Part shown: one piece after another, positions 1-7,111 of the stretch
How the letters are laid out: each line of letters starts with the position of its first letter
How positions within the stretch are numbered: the first letter of the stretch is position 1
NCBI GenBank assembly: GCA_963578625.1
Contig: CAUZEO010000075.1
Span: 1 to 16,658 of the forward strand
DNA length: 16,658 bases
Source: CAUZEO01 sp963578625
GTDB lineage: Bacteria; Verrucomicrobiota; Kiritimatiellia; SLOV01
Direction: 5' to 3'
The notes under the pieces: model-generated
Database searches by the model: none
What the model saw: only the letters and a program-made list of their open reading frames with translations
Told to the model about the DNA's origin: nothing
Program-made: the position numbers and the translations under genes

Positions 1-86
1 TCGCATACGTCCTCGGCGTGTAGTGTGCAACCTGAGAAAGCTCAAGGACAAGGTGGGATAAGATATTCGCCTGGGCCGGGATTGCT

Positions 87-365
87 TCAATATCCACGCG
101 GCTGACATTTCGTCTGAACCTGGGGGTGTCGTGCGGCCGCTTCTTCTTCACGATTCCTCGCGGGCGCAGAAGTGGCCAGTGTATCGAGGAGTTCCTGGGC
201 CGCGACCGAAATCTTTTCAACGGCACACTCTAAAGCCTCTTCATTCGCTTTCGATGGCTTCGTGGATCCGCTTAGCTTCCGCACAAACTGAACAGAGGCC
301 GCTCTAACCTCGGTTTCGGTGGCCGGCGGATCGAAATTGAATGAGGTCTTTATGTTTCTACACAG
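87..365 (-). CDS. DUF2277 family small protein, CTG start (or lost start)
   Basis: About 92 aa, function unknown. Family members normally begin Met-Cys-Arg-Asn-Ile-Lys, continue through an N-terminal FNFxPPAT stretch, and carry the signature SGxTKPSKANE and a LLDxLxTSAPxRNRE block. All of these are readable here on the minus strand (SGSTKPSKANE, LLDTLATSAPARNREEE). The codon before Cys-Arg-Asn-Ile-Lys is CTG at 365-363, and an in-frame TGA lies three codons further upstream, so no ATG or GTG can supply the usual N-terminus. The first GTG (284) would remove the first third of the domain. Either CTG is used as the start or the gene has lost it. No clear ribosome-binding site precedes the CTG. 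The last about 15 residues do not resemble the usual end of the family. It is divergent from the TraB/GumN gene at 436. The family call is from recall. Confidence 0.7.
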   Translation of the reverse strand: MCRNIKTSFNFDPPATETEVRAASVQFVRKLSGSTKPSKANEEALECAVEKISVAAQELLDTLATSAPARNREEEAAARHPQVQTKCQPRGY

Positions 366-435
366 ATATTGTCAGTATACGCTCGTGGACCCACCGTTCG
401 CTTTGTACTGTGCGGAAAACAACAAGAAGTTGAAA

Positions 436-1356
436 ATGAGGACGGCTATGAACGCTTCATTGGGCATTGCTTTGGTTTTTGTTGCCGGTACGTGGGCCTC
501 CGCCGAATCTTCAGTATGGAAGGCGACAAGAGATGGTTCCACCATATACCTGGGCGGAACCTGCCATGTTTTACGACCCACGGACTACCCGCTGCCGGCG
601 GAATTCGACGAAGCCTATGGCGCGTCCGAAACGATCGTTTTTGAGACTGACATGGGGGCGCTCAAGGATCCGTCAACGCAACAGGCGATTCTCGCAAAAG
701 CCACGTACGACGATGGGTCGACGGTCGAGGAACATTTGTCGGCCGAAGCCTACGCGTTGCTGAGCTCCTATTGCGCTTCCAACAACGTTCCGCTTGATGC
801 GTTGAAGCAATTCAAGCCATCAATGATCGTGATTACAATCATGACCATGGAACTTATGAAGCTGGGCGTGATGATGGAGGGGGTGGACACGTTCTACGAT
901 CAGAAGGCTATCGCTGATGGAAAGACCCGTGAGTTCCTGGAGACCGTCGAGCAGCAGATCGACTTTGTCTTTGGCATGCCCGAAAGCAATGACAATAAAT
1001 TCGTGACCCACTCGATCAGCGAAATCGGCCTGCTCCCGGAAGTCTATGAGTCTCTGGTGGGTGCATGGCGAACCGGCGATATGGGAAAACTCGGCGAGTT
1101 GATGATCTCGGAGCTTAAGGAGGAGATGCCGCAACTCTACGAGGAACTGCTGACAGACCGAAACGAGGCCTGGATGCCCAGAATCAGCGCTTTTCATAAG
1201 ACCCCCCAGGTGGAGTTTATCCTGGTCGGCGCGGGCCACCTGGTCGGGCCCGACGGCATCATTGCAACTCTCGAGAAGCAAGGGTTCCAGGTCGAAAGGG
1301 TAATCGCCTCAAAGAAGTCTCCGGAAAAAGTTGGTGCGCCCGCGATGGCGGAGTAA
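436..1356 (+). CDS. Secreted TraB/GumN family protein
   Basis: A 306-aa protein of the TraB/GumN superfamily, which includes the Tiki proteases and bacterial GumN-like proteins; the biochemical role of most bacterial members is unproven. The chosen ATG gives a classic signal peptide (hydrophobic IALVFVAGTWASA, cleavage near residue 23). The longer frame opening at 319 would put about 39 unrelated residues in front and bury the signal. The N-terminal family motif is GGTCHVL (residues 40-46, usual form GTxH), followed by an acidic ETD near residue 70, GVDTF mid-protein, and the C-terminal VGAGHLVGPDG (about 264-274), a strong match to the family. The conserved GxxH-type motifs suggest a metal-dependent, protease-like site. 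It should act in the periplasm or outside. An alternative start is the ATG at 448. The spacer to the divergent DUF2277 gene is about 70 bp. Confidence 0.85.
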   Translation: MRTAMNASLGIALVFVAGTWASAESSVWKATRDGSTIYLGGTCHVLRPTDYPLPAEFDEAYGASETIVFETDMGALKDPSTQQAILAKATYDDGSTVEEHLSAEAYALLSSYCASNNVPLDALKQFKPSMIVITIMTMELMKLGVMMEGVDTFYDQKAIADGKTREFLETVEQQIDFVFGMPESNDNKFVTHSISEIGLLPEVYESLVGAWRTGDMGKLGELMISELKEEMPQLYEELLTDRNEAWMPRISAFHKTPQVEFILVGAGHLVGPDGIIATLEKQGFQVERVIASKKSPEKVGAPAMAE

Positions 1357-1460
1357 TTCGGGGGGATCGTGTGCAACCTCTGATGAAGCATGCCAAGATC
1401 AAAGAACCCCTCTGGCTCTGTACTTGATCATTGCGTTGGTCTCAGAACACTTCGCCGAAT

Positions 1461-1481
1461 CCCCGCCCGCAAGAGGCGGGG
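1461..1481. repeat. Small perfect hairpin, 7-bp stem
   Basis: CCCCGCC (1461-1467) pairs with GGCGGGG (1475-1481) around a 7-nt loop, in the gap between the TraB/GumN gene and the PQQ-propeller promoter. There is no T-run after either arm, so it is not a textbook intrinsic terminator, but it could stop or protect the upstream transcript. Confidence 0.5.
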
Positions 1482-1589
1482 AGTGAGAATTTCGCGGCTG
1501 TACCAACATCTCTTTTGCATCGGTAGGGTTCAGTCCGCATTGGGAGAAATCTGCCCGTGGTCCCAGTTTCAGTTGTTGTCCGACTCTCA

Positions 1590-1617
1590 TGGACAATGCG
1601 GTCGATTGGTATATAAT
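1590..1617 (+). promoter_or_regulatory. Sigma70-type promoter for the PQQ-propeller gene
   Basis: A -35-like TGGACA (1590-1595) is followed by a 16-bp spacer and a perfect TATAAT (1612-1617). The start point would be near 1624, about 50 nt before the ATG at 1675. This also argues against the long upstream extension of the frame to 1390. Seen in sequence; activity is inferred. Confidence 0.6.
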
Positions 1618-1674
1618 AAATGTCCATCCATCGGGCCGGAGGATGAACCGGCGACAAAGACAATGGTTGGAGAA

Positions 1675-2979
1675 ATGAGGTTTTTTGTGAAATGGGTTTT
1701 TCTATTGATTGCCTTCGTCGCCGGCTCCGCTTTCAGCGACGACTGGCCGCAGTGGCGTGGACCCGATCGCGATGGGGTGTGGCGCGAAGACGGCATCGTG
1801 GAGGCATTTACCGGGAACGAGATTGAATTGCGCTGGCGCGTGCCGGTTTCCAGCGGCTACAGCGGTCCCGCTGTCGCCGATGGCCGGGTCTATTTAACGG
1901 ATCGCCTTACCAAGCCCAAGCAGCTGGAGCGTGTGCTTTGTTTCGATTGGAGGACCGGAAAAGAATTGTGGTCTTATGACTACGATTGCGAATACAGGAA
2001 CGTCAGCTATTCTGCCGGACCTCGTGCCACCATGATCATTCACGACGGACTCGCCTACGCCTTGGGCAGCATGGGCCATCTGCACTGCTTCGATGCGGTC
2101 ACCGGCGAGGTGCGCTGGAGGAAAGATCTGAATTCCGAATATGGGATTGAAATGCCCATGTGGGGCATCTCCAGTTCGCAGTTGATCGAAGGGGATCTGC
2201 TCATCACGCAGGTGGGAGGAACGCCTGACGCCTGCCTGGTGGCCTTCGATCGCAGGACGGGCGGTGAGAAGTGGCGCGCACTGGAGGATCGCGCCTCCTA
2301 TTCGGCGCCTATCGTCATCGACCAGGCCGGTAAGCGCGTGCTCGCCTGCTGGACCGGCGACAATATTGTTGGCCTGGATGCGCAAAGCGGGGAGGTCTAC
2401 TGGACCCATGCCTATCCACCGGCGCAGATGGTGTTGAGCGTGGCCAGTCCCGTATTCGATCGAGACCGGCTTTTTTTTACCGGATTTTACGAAGGGTCTC
2501 TTTTGCTGGGTGTTGATCCCAACCAACTGGCAGTGAAAAAAATCTGGCGTCGGCTGGGTGAAAGCGAGAAGCAGACGGACGGTCTCCAATCCATTATCTC
2601 GACCCCGCTTTTCATTGACGACCATATCTACGGAGTGGATAGCTACGGCGAGCTGCGCTGCCTGGAGAGTGGTAGCGGCGAGCGCATCTGGGAAGATCTG
2701 ACTGCCGTTCCGCGGGCGCGATGGGGCACCATTCACTTTGTGCGCAATGGCGACACGGTGTGGATGTTCAACGAGCGGGGAGAATTGCTCATCACCTCCT
2801 TGTCGCCGGCGGGGTTGAAGGTCCTGAGCCGTGCGCAACTCATCAAGCCGACTCTCGGGCAGTTGAACGAGCGGGGAGGGGTGTGCTGGGCGCATCCGGC
2901 CTTCGCCTACAAGCACATATTCGCACGCAACGATGAAGCGCTGGTCTGTGCCAGCCTGGAACGGCCGGGCGAAGAGTAG
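1675..2979 (+). CDS. Secreted PQQ-like beta-propeller repeat protein
   Basis: A 434-aa protein with a signal peptide (WVFLLIAFVAGSAFS, cleavage near residue 21) followed at once by DWPQWRGPDRDG (residues 23-34), a hallmark of the many secreted PQQ-binding-like propellers of Planctomycetes and Verrucomicrobia. The remainder is a run of propeller blades with repeated GKELWSY, GEVRWRK, GGEKWRA, GEVYWTH and GERIWED signatures, one per blade. The fold matches the BamB/alcohol-dehydrogenase propeller, but there are no dehydrogenase domains, so a scaffold, binding or sensing role is more likely than catalysis; the ligand is unknown. The start at 1675 has GGAG only 2 nt upstream. A GTG at 1687 has a better-spaced GAGG and still yields a signal peptide, so the true start may be 12 bp downstream. 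Transcription probably comes from the promoter at 1590-1617. Confidence 0.88.
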   Translation: MRFFVKWVFLLIAFVAGSAFSDDWPQWRGPDRDGVWREDGIVEAFTGNEIELRWRVPVSSGYSGPAVADGRVYLTDRLTKPKQLERVLCFDWRTGKELWSYDYDCEYRNVSYSAGPRATMIIHDGLAYALGSMGHLHCFDAVTGEVRWRKDLNSEYGIEMPMWGISSSQLIEGDLLITQVGGTPDACLVAFDRRTGGEKWRALEDRASYSAPIVIDQAGKRVLACWTGDNIVGLDAQSGEVYWTHAYPPAQMVLSVASPVFDRDRLFFTGFYEGSLLLGVDPNQLAVKKIWRRLGESEKQTDGLQSIISTPLFIDDHIYGVDSYGELRCLESGSGERIWEDLTAVPRARWGTIHFVRNGDTVWMFNERGELLITSLSPAGLKVLSRAQLIKPTLGQLNERGGVCWAHPAFAYKHIFARNDEALVCASLERPGEE

Positions 2980-2987
2980 GGCGCATG

Positions 2988-3123
2988 GATGACGAATGAC
3001 GAAATACCCAATGTCCAATGAACTCCGAATTACGAATGACACACGATCCCAATCGCGAATGGGTAGAATCGATTTTCGCCATTAGGTCTTCTTTCGTCAT
3101 TGGGGATTTCGCCATTCGTCATT
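2988..3123. repeat. Imperfect inverted repeat built from ATGACGAA motifs
   Basis: The left arm (2988-3013, with GACGAATGACGAAAT and CCCAATG) and the right arm (3098-3123, with CATTGGGGATTTCG and CATTCGTCATT) pair at 23 of 26 positions. The interior has further copies such as TACGAATGAC. It lies between the 3' ends of two convergent genes and is noncoding. Elements of this look are dispersed in PVC genomes (recall); here they may act as a bidirectional terminator or as a REP-like element. Confidence 0.7.
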
Positions 3124-3146
3124 CTCTCTTGACTCCGCTTGCATGA

Positions 3147-3410
3147 TCAGACAGAAGCGATTTTTACGATGACGTAGTGTTCCGCGTCCTTCAGCAACTC
3201 GGTCCCATCGCTGGGAAGGATGGATGGCAGGGCGGAGTCGGGTACTACATGCTGACTTCCGGATGGTTCTTCGACGACCAGTCGATCCGGCAGAATTTTT
3301 GCCACTCCGTGTATCGGCACCAGTTTAACTCGTTGGGTATCCTGATCCAGGACGATCATTTGGACTAAACAGAAACGGGTGCCTTCAAGATGGTTAAGCT
3401 CTTGCAACAT
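3147..3410 (-). CDS. Small conserved-looking hypothetical protein
   Basis: An 87-aa protein that I do not recognise. It begins MLQELNHLEGTRF, is rich in beta-forming residues (CLVQMIVLDQD, VKLVPIHGVAKIL, RLVVEEP) and ends HYVIVKIASV. There is no signal peptide, membrane segment or cysteine pair. The pattern suggests a small soluble beta-barrel, possibly nucleic-acid or ligand binding, but that is a guess. Composition looks coding, and a weak GAG about 5 nt before the ATG could serve as ribosome-binding site. It converges on the PQQ-propeller gene, with the inverted repeat 2988-3123 between them. No neighbour hints at its role. Confidence 0.55.
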   Translation of the reverse strand: MLQELNHLEGTRFCLVQMIVLDQDTQRVKLVPIHGVAKILPDRLVVEEPSGSQHVVPDSALPSILPSDGTELLKDAEHYVIVKIASV

Positions 3411-3438
3411 CGTGTCTCTATACTCTATGGGTCGTGTT

Positions 3439-3482
3439 GATTTTCAACGGATTCAGGGCGGTAGCGGATGGGGGGGCTGAAA
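3439..3482 (+). repeat. Dispersed repeat arm (GGATTC-GGGCGG-GGATTG family), copy 1
   Basis: One arm of a repeat family found three times in the window. Core pieces here are CAACGGATTCAGGGCGG and GTAGCGGATGGGGG, followed by CTGAA as in the copy at 9461-9495. This copy lacks a visible opposite arm. It sits exactly where the phytanoyl-CoA dioxygenase-like reading frame stops resembling its family. Confidence 0.7.
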
Positions 3483-3608
3483 TGGTACTTCTACGGCGGG
3501 AAAGTAGATGAATCCGTCCCGGTCCATTGCCCGGACCCGTTCTTCGTGGGTTGCATGGGCGGTCAGCTCAAGTGGCGGCCTGGGTGTTGGGGTTGAGTTT
3601 ATTGTCAT
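3453..3608 (-). pseudogene. N-terminal fragment of a phytanoyl-CoA dioxygenase-like gene
   Basis: From the ATG at 3608 the minus strand reads MTINSTP, then LELTAHATHEERVRAMDRDG and FIYFPAV, which resembles the N-terminus of PhyH-type Fe(II)/2-oxoglutarate dioxygenases (AxxxxMxRDGFxxFPxV). Only about 42 codons are native (3483-3608); the frame then runs into the dispersed repeat and stops after Pro-rich nonsense. None of the catalytic HxD...H residues remain, so it cannot be an enzyme. The longer open frame to 3764 adds an unrelated Arg-rich stretch. Family assignment rests on this short N-terminal match. Confidence 0.55.
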
Positions 3609-4087
3609 GTCGTTTGATCTACTGAAAATCCTGCCCCGTCTTCGTGTTCCGGTTCCTCTGCTGAATCGCGAGACGAAGACGGGGCACGAAGACGCGGGAC
3701 GATTGTCAATTGTCATCAAATCCATGACTGGCGAACCCACCCTATCGTTCGCGAAGCCGCGCAAATTTCATGGGTACTTACCTTATGTCTTCAGACGGGC
3801 AGATGCAGGATACACTAAATCGGTTTGTAATGACCTTCAATGAAATGGATTGAGCGAGGTTTTTCCGGATCACCCTGGTGATGGATGCGCCCGCGTCCTC
3901 AGGATCCTTGAAAGCAGCGGTGAAAATCACGCAATCGCAGGGATCTCGCCAGGTCATCGAAATTCCCGAACTTCGCGTTGAAGCCGGCCAGGCGTTTCTG
4001 GATATCCTGTACCCCCCGATCGACGACGGCCGCTACGATGCCTCCCGCGGAACCCCGGCCGTAGCACGGGGATCCGGCCCGTGTAGC
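3609..4087. other. Gap without a convincing gene
   Basis: No gene could be supported. On the plus strand a frame from about 3878 gives plausible beta-rich sequence (VKITQSQGSRQVIEIPEL, then RVEAGQAFLDILYPPIDDGR) before it collides with the hairpin at 4088. A 22-codon ORF ending NRFVMTFNEMD stops near 3853. Either could be a shard of a lost gene, but no family was recognised and the minus strand is also open here. Confidence 0.4.
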
Positions 4088-4142
4088 GGAGCCCAGGGTT
4101 TGGAGTGCGGCGCACAGCACCGCACTCCAAACCCTGGGCTCC
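4088..4142. repeat. Perfect 23-bp inverted repeat (hairpin)
   Basis: The left arm 4088-4110 (begins GGAGCCCAGGGTTTGG) and right arm 4120-4142 (ends CCAAACCCTGGGCTCC) are exact reverse complements over 23 bp, with a 9-nt loop CGCACAGCA. The preceding GTGTAGCGGA (4081-4090) also heads the smaller hairpin at 6821, so both belong to one dispersed palindrome family. No T-run follows. Confidence 0.9.
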
Positions 4143-4185
4143 GGGGCTTCCGAAATCTTCTTCAAAATCGAAGAATTGAAGCGTT

Positions 4186-4316
4186 AGCAGTACAAAGAGT
4201 CGCAAAGGAATTCGCTTTTGCGCCTTGTTTCCTTTGTGCACTTTCGCGGCCACAAGGGTCTTCAATGGGGGAATATCTTCGCTCGCTTCGCGTTCTTTGT
4301 GGTTTAATCTTGCGCC
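4186..4316. repeat. CAAAGG / CTTTGTG-type dispersed repeat upstream of the lyase-like gene
   Basis: Noncoding. CAAAGGAA (4203-4210) pairs with TTCCTTTG (4229-4236), and related TTTGTGCACTTTCGCGG and TTCGCGTTCTTTGTGG strings follow, right up to the next ATG. From memory, such CAAAGAACGCGAAG-like strings are dispersed in many PVC genomes. No promoter or ribosome-binding site is obvious inside it, so it may form the 5' leader of the gene at 4317. Confidence 0.45.
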
Positions 4317-5519
4317 ATGAGCAATACAACAGAACACATTCTGGAATCCCGTCGCATTACCGCCGATGACGGGCACTACTTCTTCGCCTATTACGACAAA
4401 TTGCAGTTTTCTCCGGACGATCGGTACGCGCTCGCCCAGCGCGCAACCTTCGACGATCGACCGCCGCGGCCCGATGATATTCTGGAGGTGGGGATGATAG
4501 ATCTGCAGGACGGGGACCGGTGGATTCCGCTTGGCACGACCACCGCCTGGTGCTGGCAGCAGGGCTGCATGCTACAGTGGCTGCCGGGACACGAGGATCT
4601 CATCATCTATAATACCCGCGAGGATGGACACTATGGATCCGTCATCGTGGACCGGAGGGGGTCAGTGCAAACGCGGTTGCCGCGGGCGGTTTACGCCCTC
4701 AGCCCGGACGGCAGGGAGGCGATCAGCAACGATTTTGCCCGTACCGGCCACACGCGTCCCGGCTACGGCTACGTCGGCATTCCCGATCCGAACCGCGAGA
4801 TTCCGGCACCCGAGGATTCCGGGCTGTGGCGCATGGACCTCGAGACCGGTGAAAGCAAGATGATTTTTTCACTGGCCGACATCGCGGCGCAGGATGCTCC
4901 TCCTGCCATGCGCAAGGAGCTCAACTGGTTCAACCACATTCTCTATAACCAGGACGGCAGCCGCATCATCTTCCTCCACCGGTGGCAGACCCCGCGGCTG
5001 ACCCGGATGTATACCTGTGCTTCTGACGGCTCTGATCTTCACCGGGTCAGCGATGCATCCGATCCGATGGGATGGCAGGCCTCTCACTTCTGGTGGCGCG
5101 ATCCGCTGACCATCATGGTGTGGGGTGGGGCATTGAACGAGCAGGTGACGTCCGGCTATCGACTCGTTACCGACAGAACCGGGGAGGCGGTAGTCATCAA
5201 TCCTGAGCTACTCGATGAAGACGGGCACATGAGTTATCCGCCGCAAGGGGGTTCGACCTGGTTCATCTCCGATACCTATCCGGATCGTGAAACCAATCTG
5301 CGGCAGCTATTTTTCTGCAACGAAGCAGGCGACCGCCAGATCATCATCGCACGATATGACGCAGGAATTTTTAATTGTGCGGACCCCGCGCTAGTGGAGT
5401 GCCGGTGCGATTTCCATCCCCGGTGGAACCGGGCAGGAACACAGGTCACGATTGATTCGGTGCACGAGGGGTATCGGGGAGTTTATTTGCTGGATGTGGG
5501 CGGAGTAACGCCCGGCTGA
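4317..5519 (+). CDS. Oligogalacturonate lyase-like (PL22/TolB-type) beta-propeller protein
   Basis: A 400-aa protein with no signal peptide, so probably cytoplasmic. It resembles the seven-bladed propeller family of oligogalacturonate lyases and TolB-like repeats. Visible marks are FFAYYDKLQFSPDDRYALA (residues 22-40), LNWFNHILYNQDGSRIIFL (202-220) followed by HRW, SHFWWRD (256-262), DEDGHMSYPPQGG (300-312), TWFISDTYPD (314-323) and FHPRWNRAGTQVTIDS (366-381). His residues in these positions (207, 221, 257, 304, 367) could include the metal ligands of a lyase, but I cannot prove activity. If it is a lyase it would cleave unsaturated digalacturonate inside the cell. The aldolase gene 381 bp downstream on the same strand fits uronate breakdown. 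No Shine-Dalgarno is visible before the ATG, which directly follows a repeat. Confidence 0.7.
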   Translation: MSNTTEHILESRRITADDGHYFFAYYDKLQFSPDDRYALAQRATFDDRPPRPDDILEVGMIDLQDGDRWIPLGTTTAWCWQQGCMLQWLPGHEDLIIYNTREDGHYGSVIVDRRGSVQTRLPRAVYALSPDGREAISNDFARTGHTRPGYGYVGIPDPNREIPAPEDSGLWRMDLETGESKMIFSLADIAAQDAPPAMRKELNWFNHILYNQDGSRIIFLHRWQTPRLTRMYTCASDGSDLHRVSDASDPMGWQASHFWWRDPLTIMVWGGALNEQVTSGYRLVTDRTGEAVVINPELLDEDGHMSYPPQGGSTWFISDTYPDRETNLRQLFFCNEAGDRQIIIARYDAGIFNCADPALVECRCDFHPRWNRAGTQVTIDSVHEGYRGVYLLDVGGVTPG

Positions 5520-5900
5520 AATGCCGTCCGTCGTGAACCGGTTGCTCAGGAATGTGTTTTGGCCGAAAGAGTCAATGGCGATGCTGTTGTCCATGGGGAC
5601 GTTGATCCCGATTGAGCCCGCGGGGAACGGGATCCCGGGCGGGTCGGCGGACGTGGGTTCAAAGTCCGTTTGTATGCGGTGCCCCGGTTTCGTACTACTA
5701 TCTTCAGTAATGGTTCTCGTCCCCGACAAATTTTCTACCACGGAGTTCACGGAGCACACGGAGTGATCAAAAATCCCCTCCGTGGTAAATTCCGTTCGAT
5801 TGCGGAGCCTAGGTTTCGTGTATTTCGTGGTTCCCAAATCTTCGGCTTCCGGAACCGGGCATTGCCCGATGCCGTGCCGGTGAGGTAGGCTCCCAGGGTG
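5520..5900. other. Repeat-bearing spacer before the aldolase gene
   Basis: A 381-bp gap with no supported gene. It holds the CACGGAG palindrome (5736-5787) and a GTGTATTTCGTGGTTC string of the kind often seen with it. Open frames run through on both strands, but they read through the palindrome and have no recognisable domain. GAGGTAGG (5882-5889) lies 11 nt before the next ATG. Confidence 0.5.
5736..5787. repeat. CACGGAG tandem/inverted repeat
   Basis: TACCACGGAG (5736-5745) and CTCCGTGGTA (5778-5787) are exact reverse complements over 10 bp. The left arm continues as a tandem series ACGGAGTTC, ACGGAGCAC, ACGGAG. It looks like another dispersed noncoding repeat family of PVC-type genomes (recall). 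Confidence 0.7.
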
Positions 5901-6818
5901 ATGAAAACGAAGCTCTTTTCCGGAATCAATGCCGCCCTGTATACCGCGTACCTTCACGATGGGGCGGTCAACTACGACGAAACCGCACGCCTTGCCGGGT
6001 GGCTGGTTGAGAAAGGGATCTCCGGTCTTTATTTATGCGGGACCACCGGTGATGGCCTTCTGTTGTCCATGGATGAGCGCCGGGGGGTGGTTGAAGCGGT
6101 GTCGGCATCCGTTGGCGAACAGGTGCCGCTGATGGTTCACGTGGGCACGCTGGCTACGCGGGACGCGATCAATCTGGCCGGACATGCCGCCGGCCTAGCG
6201 GGAGTCAGCGCGATCAGTTCCCTGGGGCCGATCTACTATCCGTTGCCCTGGCGCGACCAGTTGAACCATTTGTCGACGATCGCCGAGGTGACTGATCTTC
6301 CGTTCTATCCATATCTCTTCAGCGAGACGGTGCAGGGCCAGGGCATTCCCGCTGTCCTGGACTCATTCGCCGGGATCCCCAACATGGCAGGCATTAAAGC
6401 TTTCGTGCAGGATCTTGCCGTGCACCAGGCCATTATCGCGCAGGGGCCCGACCAGTGGGAACTGCTTCACGGTCATGACCAGAGCCTGGCCCCGGCCCTG
6501 GCCATCCCGGGGGTGGATGGGGCCATCGGCTCGATGTATAATGTCGTGCCCGAGATTACCGTGGCCATCTATGAATCCGTGCAGTCCGGTGACCATGCCA
6601 GGGCCGCGGAGTTGCACCGCAGATTCGCTACCTATTGGCTTCCGGCCGTCCAGGAAGGCTCTCCCTTGACGGTCGGCCGTTACTGGCTGAATCGCCGCGG
6701 CTTCTCCATGGGCGAACCGAGATTGCCGAAGCGCTTCCCGCCACCGGATGCCATCCAGAAGGTGGAGGAGAGCCTCCGGGAGGCAGGGTTTGATATTCTG
6801 GGCGGCGGGTTGCCGTGA
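5901..6818 (+). CDS. DapA/NanA-family class I aldolase (dihydrodipicolinate synthase family)
   Basis: A 305-aa TIM-barrel Schiff-base aldolase or lyase of the DHDPS/N-acetylneuraminate lyase family; the usual length is about 300. It has the signature GTTGDG (residues 47-52, usual GTTGE or GSTGE), HVGTLATRDAINLAGHA (80-96), the expected Tyr in FYPY (Y136), the Schiff-base lysine in GIKAF (K166) and GAIGSMYN near the substrate end. The pattern is closer to N-acetylneuraminate lyase than to lysine-pathway DapA. However, the usual YNxP tyrosine loop reads FYPYLF, so the true 2-oxo-acid substrate is open. With the lyase-like propeller upstream, a 2-keto-3-deoxy sugar acid is a reasonable guess. 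The ATG at 5901 is preferred over the adjacent GTG at 5898. A hairpin follows the stop codon by 8 bp. Confidence 0.85.
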   Translation: MKTKLFSGINAALYTAYLHDGAVNYDETARLAGWLVEKGISGLYLCGTTGDGLLLSMDERRGVVEAVSASVGEQVPLMVHVGTLATRDAINLAGHAAGLAGVSAISSLGPIYYPLPWRDQLNHLSTIAEVTDLPFYPYLFSETVQGQGIPAVLDSFAGIPNMAGIKAFVQDLAVHQAIIAQGPDQWELLHGHDQSLAPALAIPGVDGAIGSMYNVVPEITVAIYESVQSGDHARAAELHRRFATYWLPAVQEGSPLTVGRYWLNRRGFSMGEPRLPKRFPPPDAIQKVEESLREAGFDILGGGLP

Positions 6819-6826
6819 TCGTGTAG

Positions 6827-6847
6827 CGGAACTCGCGTAGAGTTCCG
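6827..6847. terminator. Hairpin after the aldolase gene, GTGTAGCGGA family
   Basis: CGGAACTC (6827-6834) and GAGTTCCG (6840-6847) form a perfect 8-bp stem with a 5-nt loop, beginning 8 bp after the stop codon. The leading GTGTAGCGGA (6821-6830) is identical to 4081-4090. There is no T-run, so termination is inferred from position between a plus-strand gene and minus-strand sequence. Confidence 0.5.
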
Positions 6848-6865
6848 TGCTGTGTGGGACAACCT

Positions 6866-7096
6866 GTCTACATCGCCGTCCCGGTCGATCGTAAGGGCCT
6901 TGGCCTTCTCCACAAACTCCTCAAGTGCCCACCCGTTTTCCGGAGAGGAAACGCCGGCTTCATCCAGCAGCGCCTTGTTGTAGGCGATGAATTCGGTGCC
7001 GATTCCGTAGGGAATGCCGAGTTGCTTTCCGTTCATGCGGTACCATCCAGGCACGGTGGCGAGAGAGTCCAATTTCTCCACTGCTGAATGAATTCC
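6866..7096 (-). pseudogene. Internal fragment of a sugar ABC-transporter solute-binding protein
   Basis: About 77 codons on the minus strand read VEKLDSLATVPGWYRMNGKQ, LGIPYGIGTEFIAYNKALLD and EAGVSSPENGWALEEFVEKA, then KALTIDRDGDVD. This is the typical block of family-1 extracellular solute-binding proteins: a permissive GxxYGIPYxxGT, then YNKxLLxEAG and a W..F...A..LT segment. The signal peptide, N-lobe and entire C-lobe are missing. Upstream in frame there is a stop, and downstream the frame runs into the hairpin at 6821-6847. It lies just 3' of the DUF6259 glycosidase on the same strand, which suggests a former glycan-uptake operon. Confidence 0.65.
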
Positions 7097-7111
7097 GCGC
7101 TACCGACAGGG

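Noticed and set aside
1..97. Minus-strand frame from a GTG at 97 running off the left edge (DIEAIPAQANILSHLVLEL...)
   Set aside because: Reads like protein and overlaps the DUF2277 stop, but it is only 32 codons, has no recognised family and no clear ribosome-binding site.
20..1380. Repeated TGTGCAACCT near 24 and 1370
   Set aside because: A ten-base match with diverging flanks; too short to call a repeat element.
1894..3042. Long minus-strand open frame of 382 codons
   Set aside because: Antisense of the PQQ-propeller gene, whose plus-strand product has a clear signal peptide and blade motifs.
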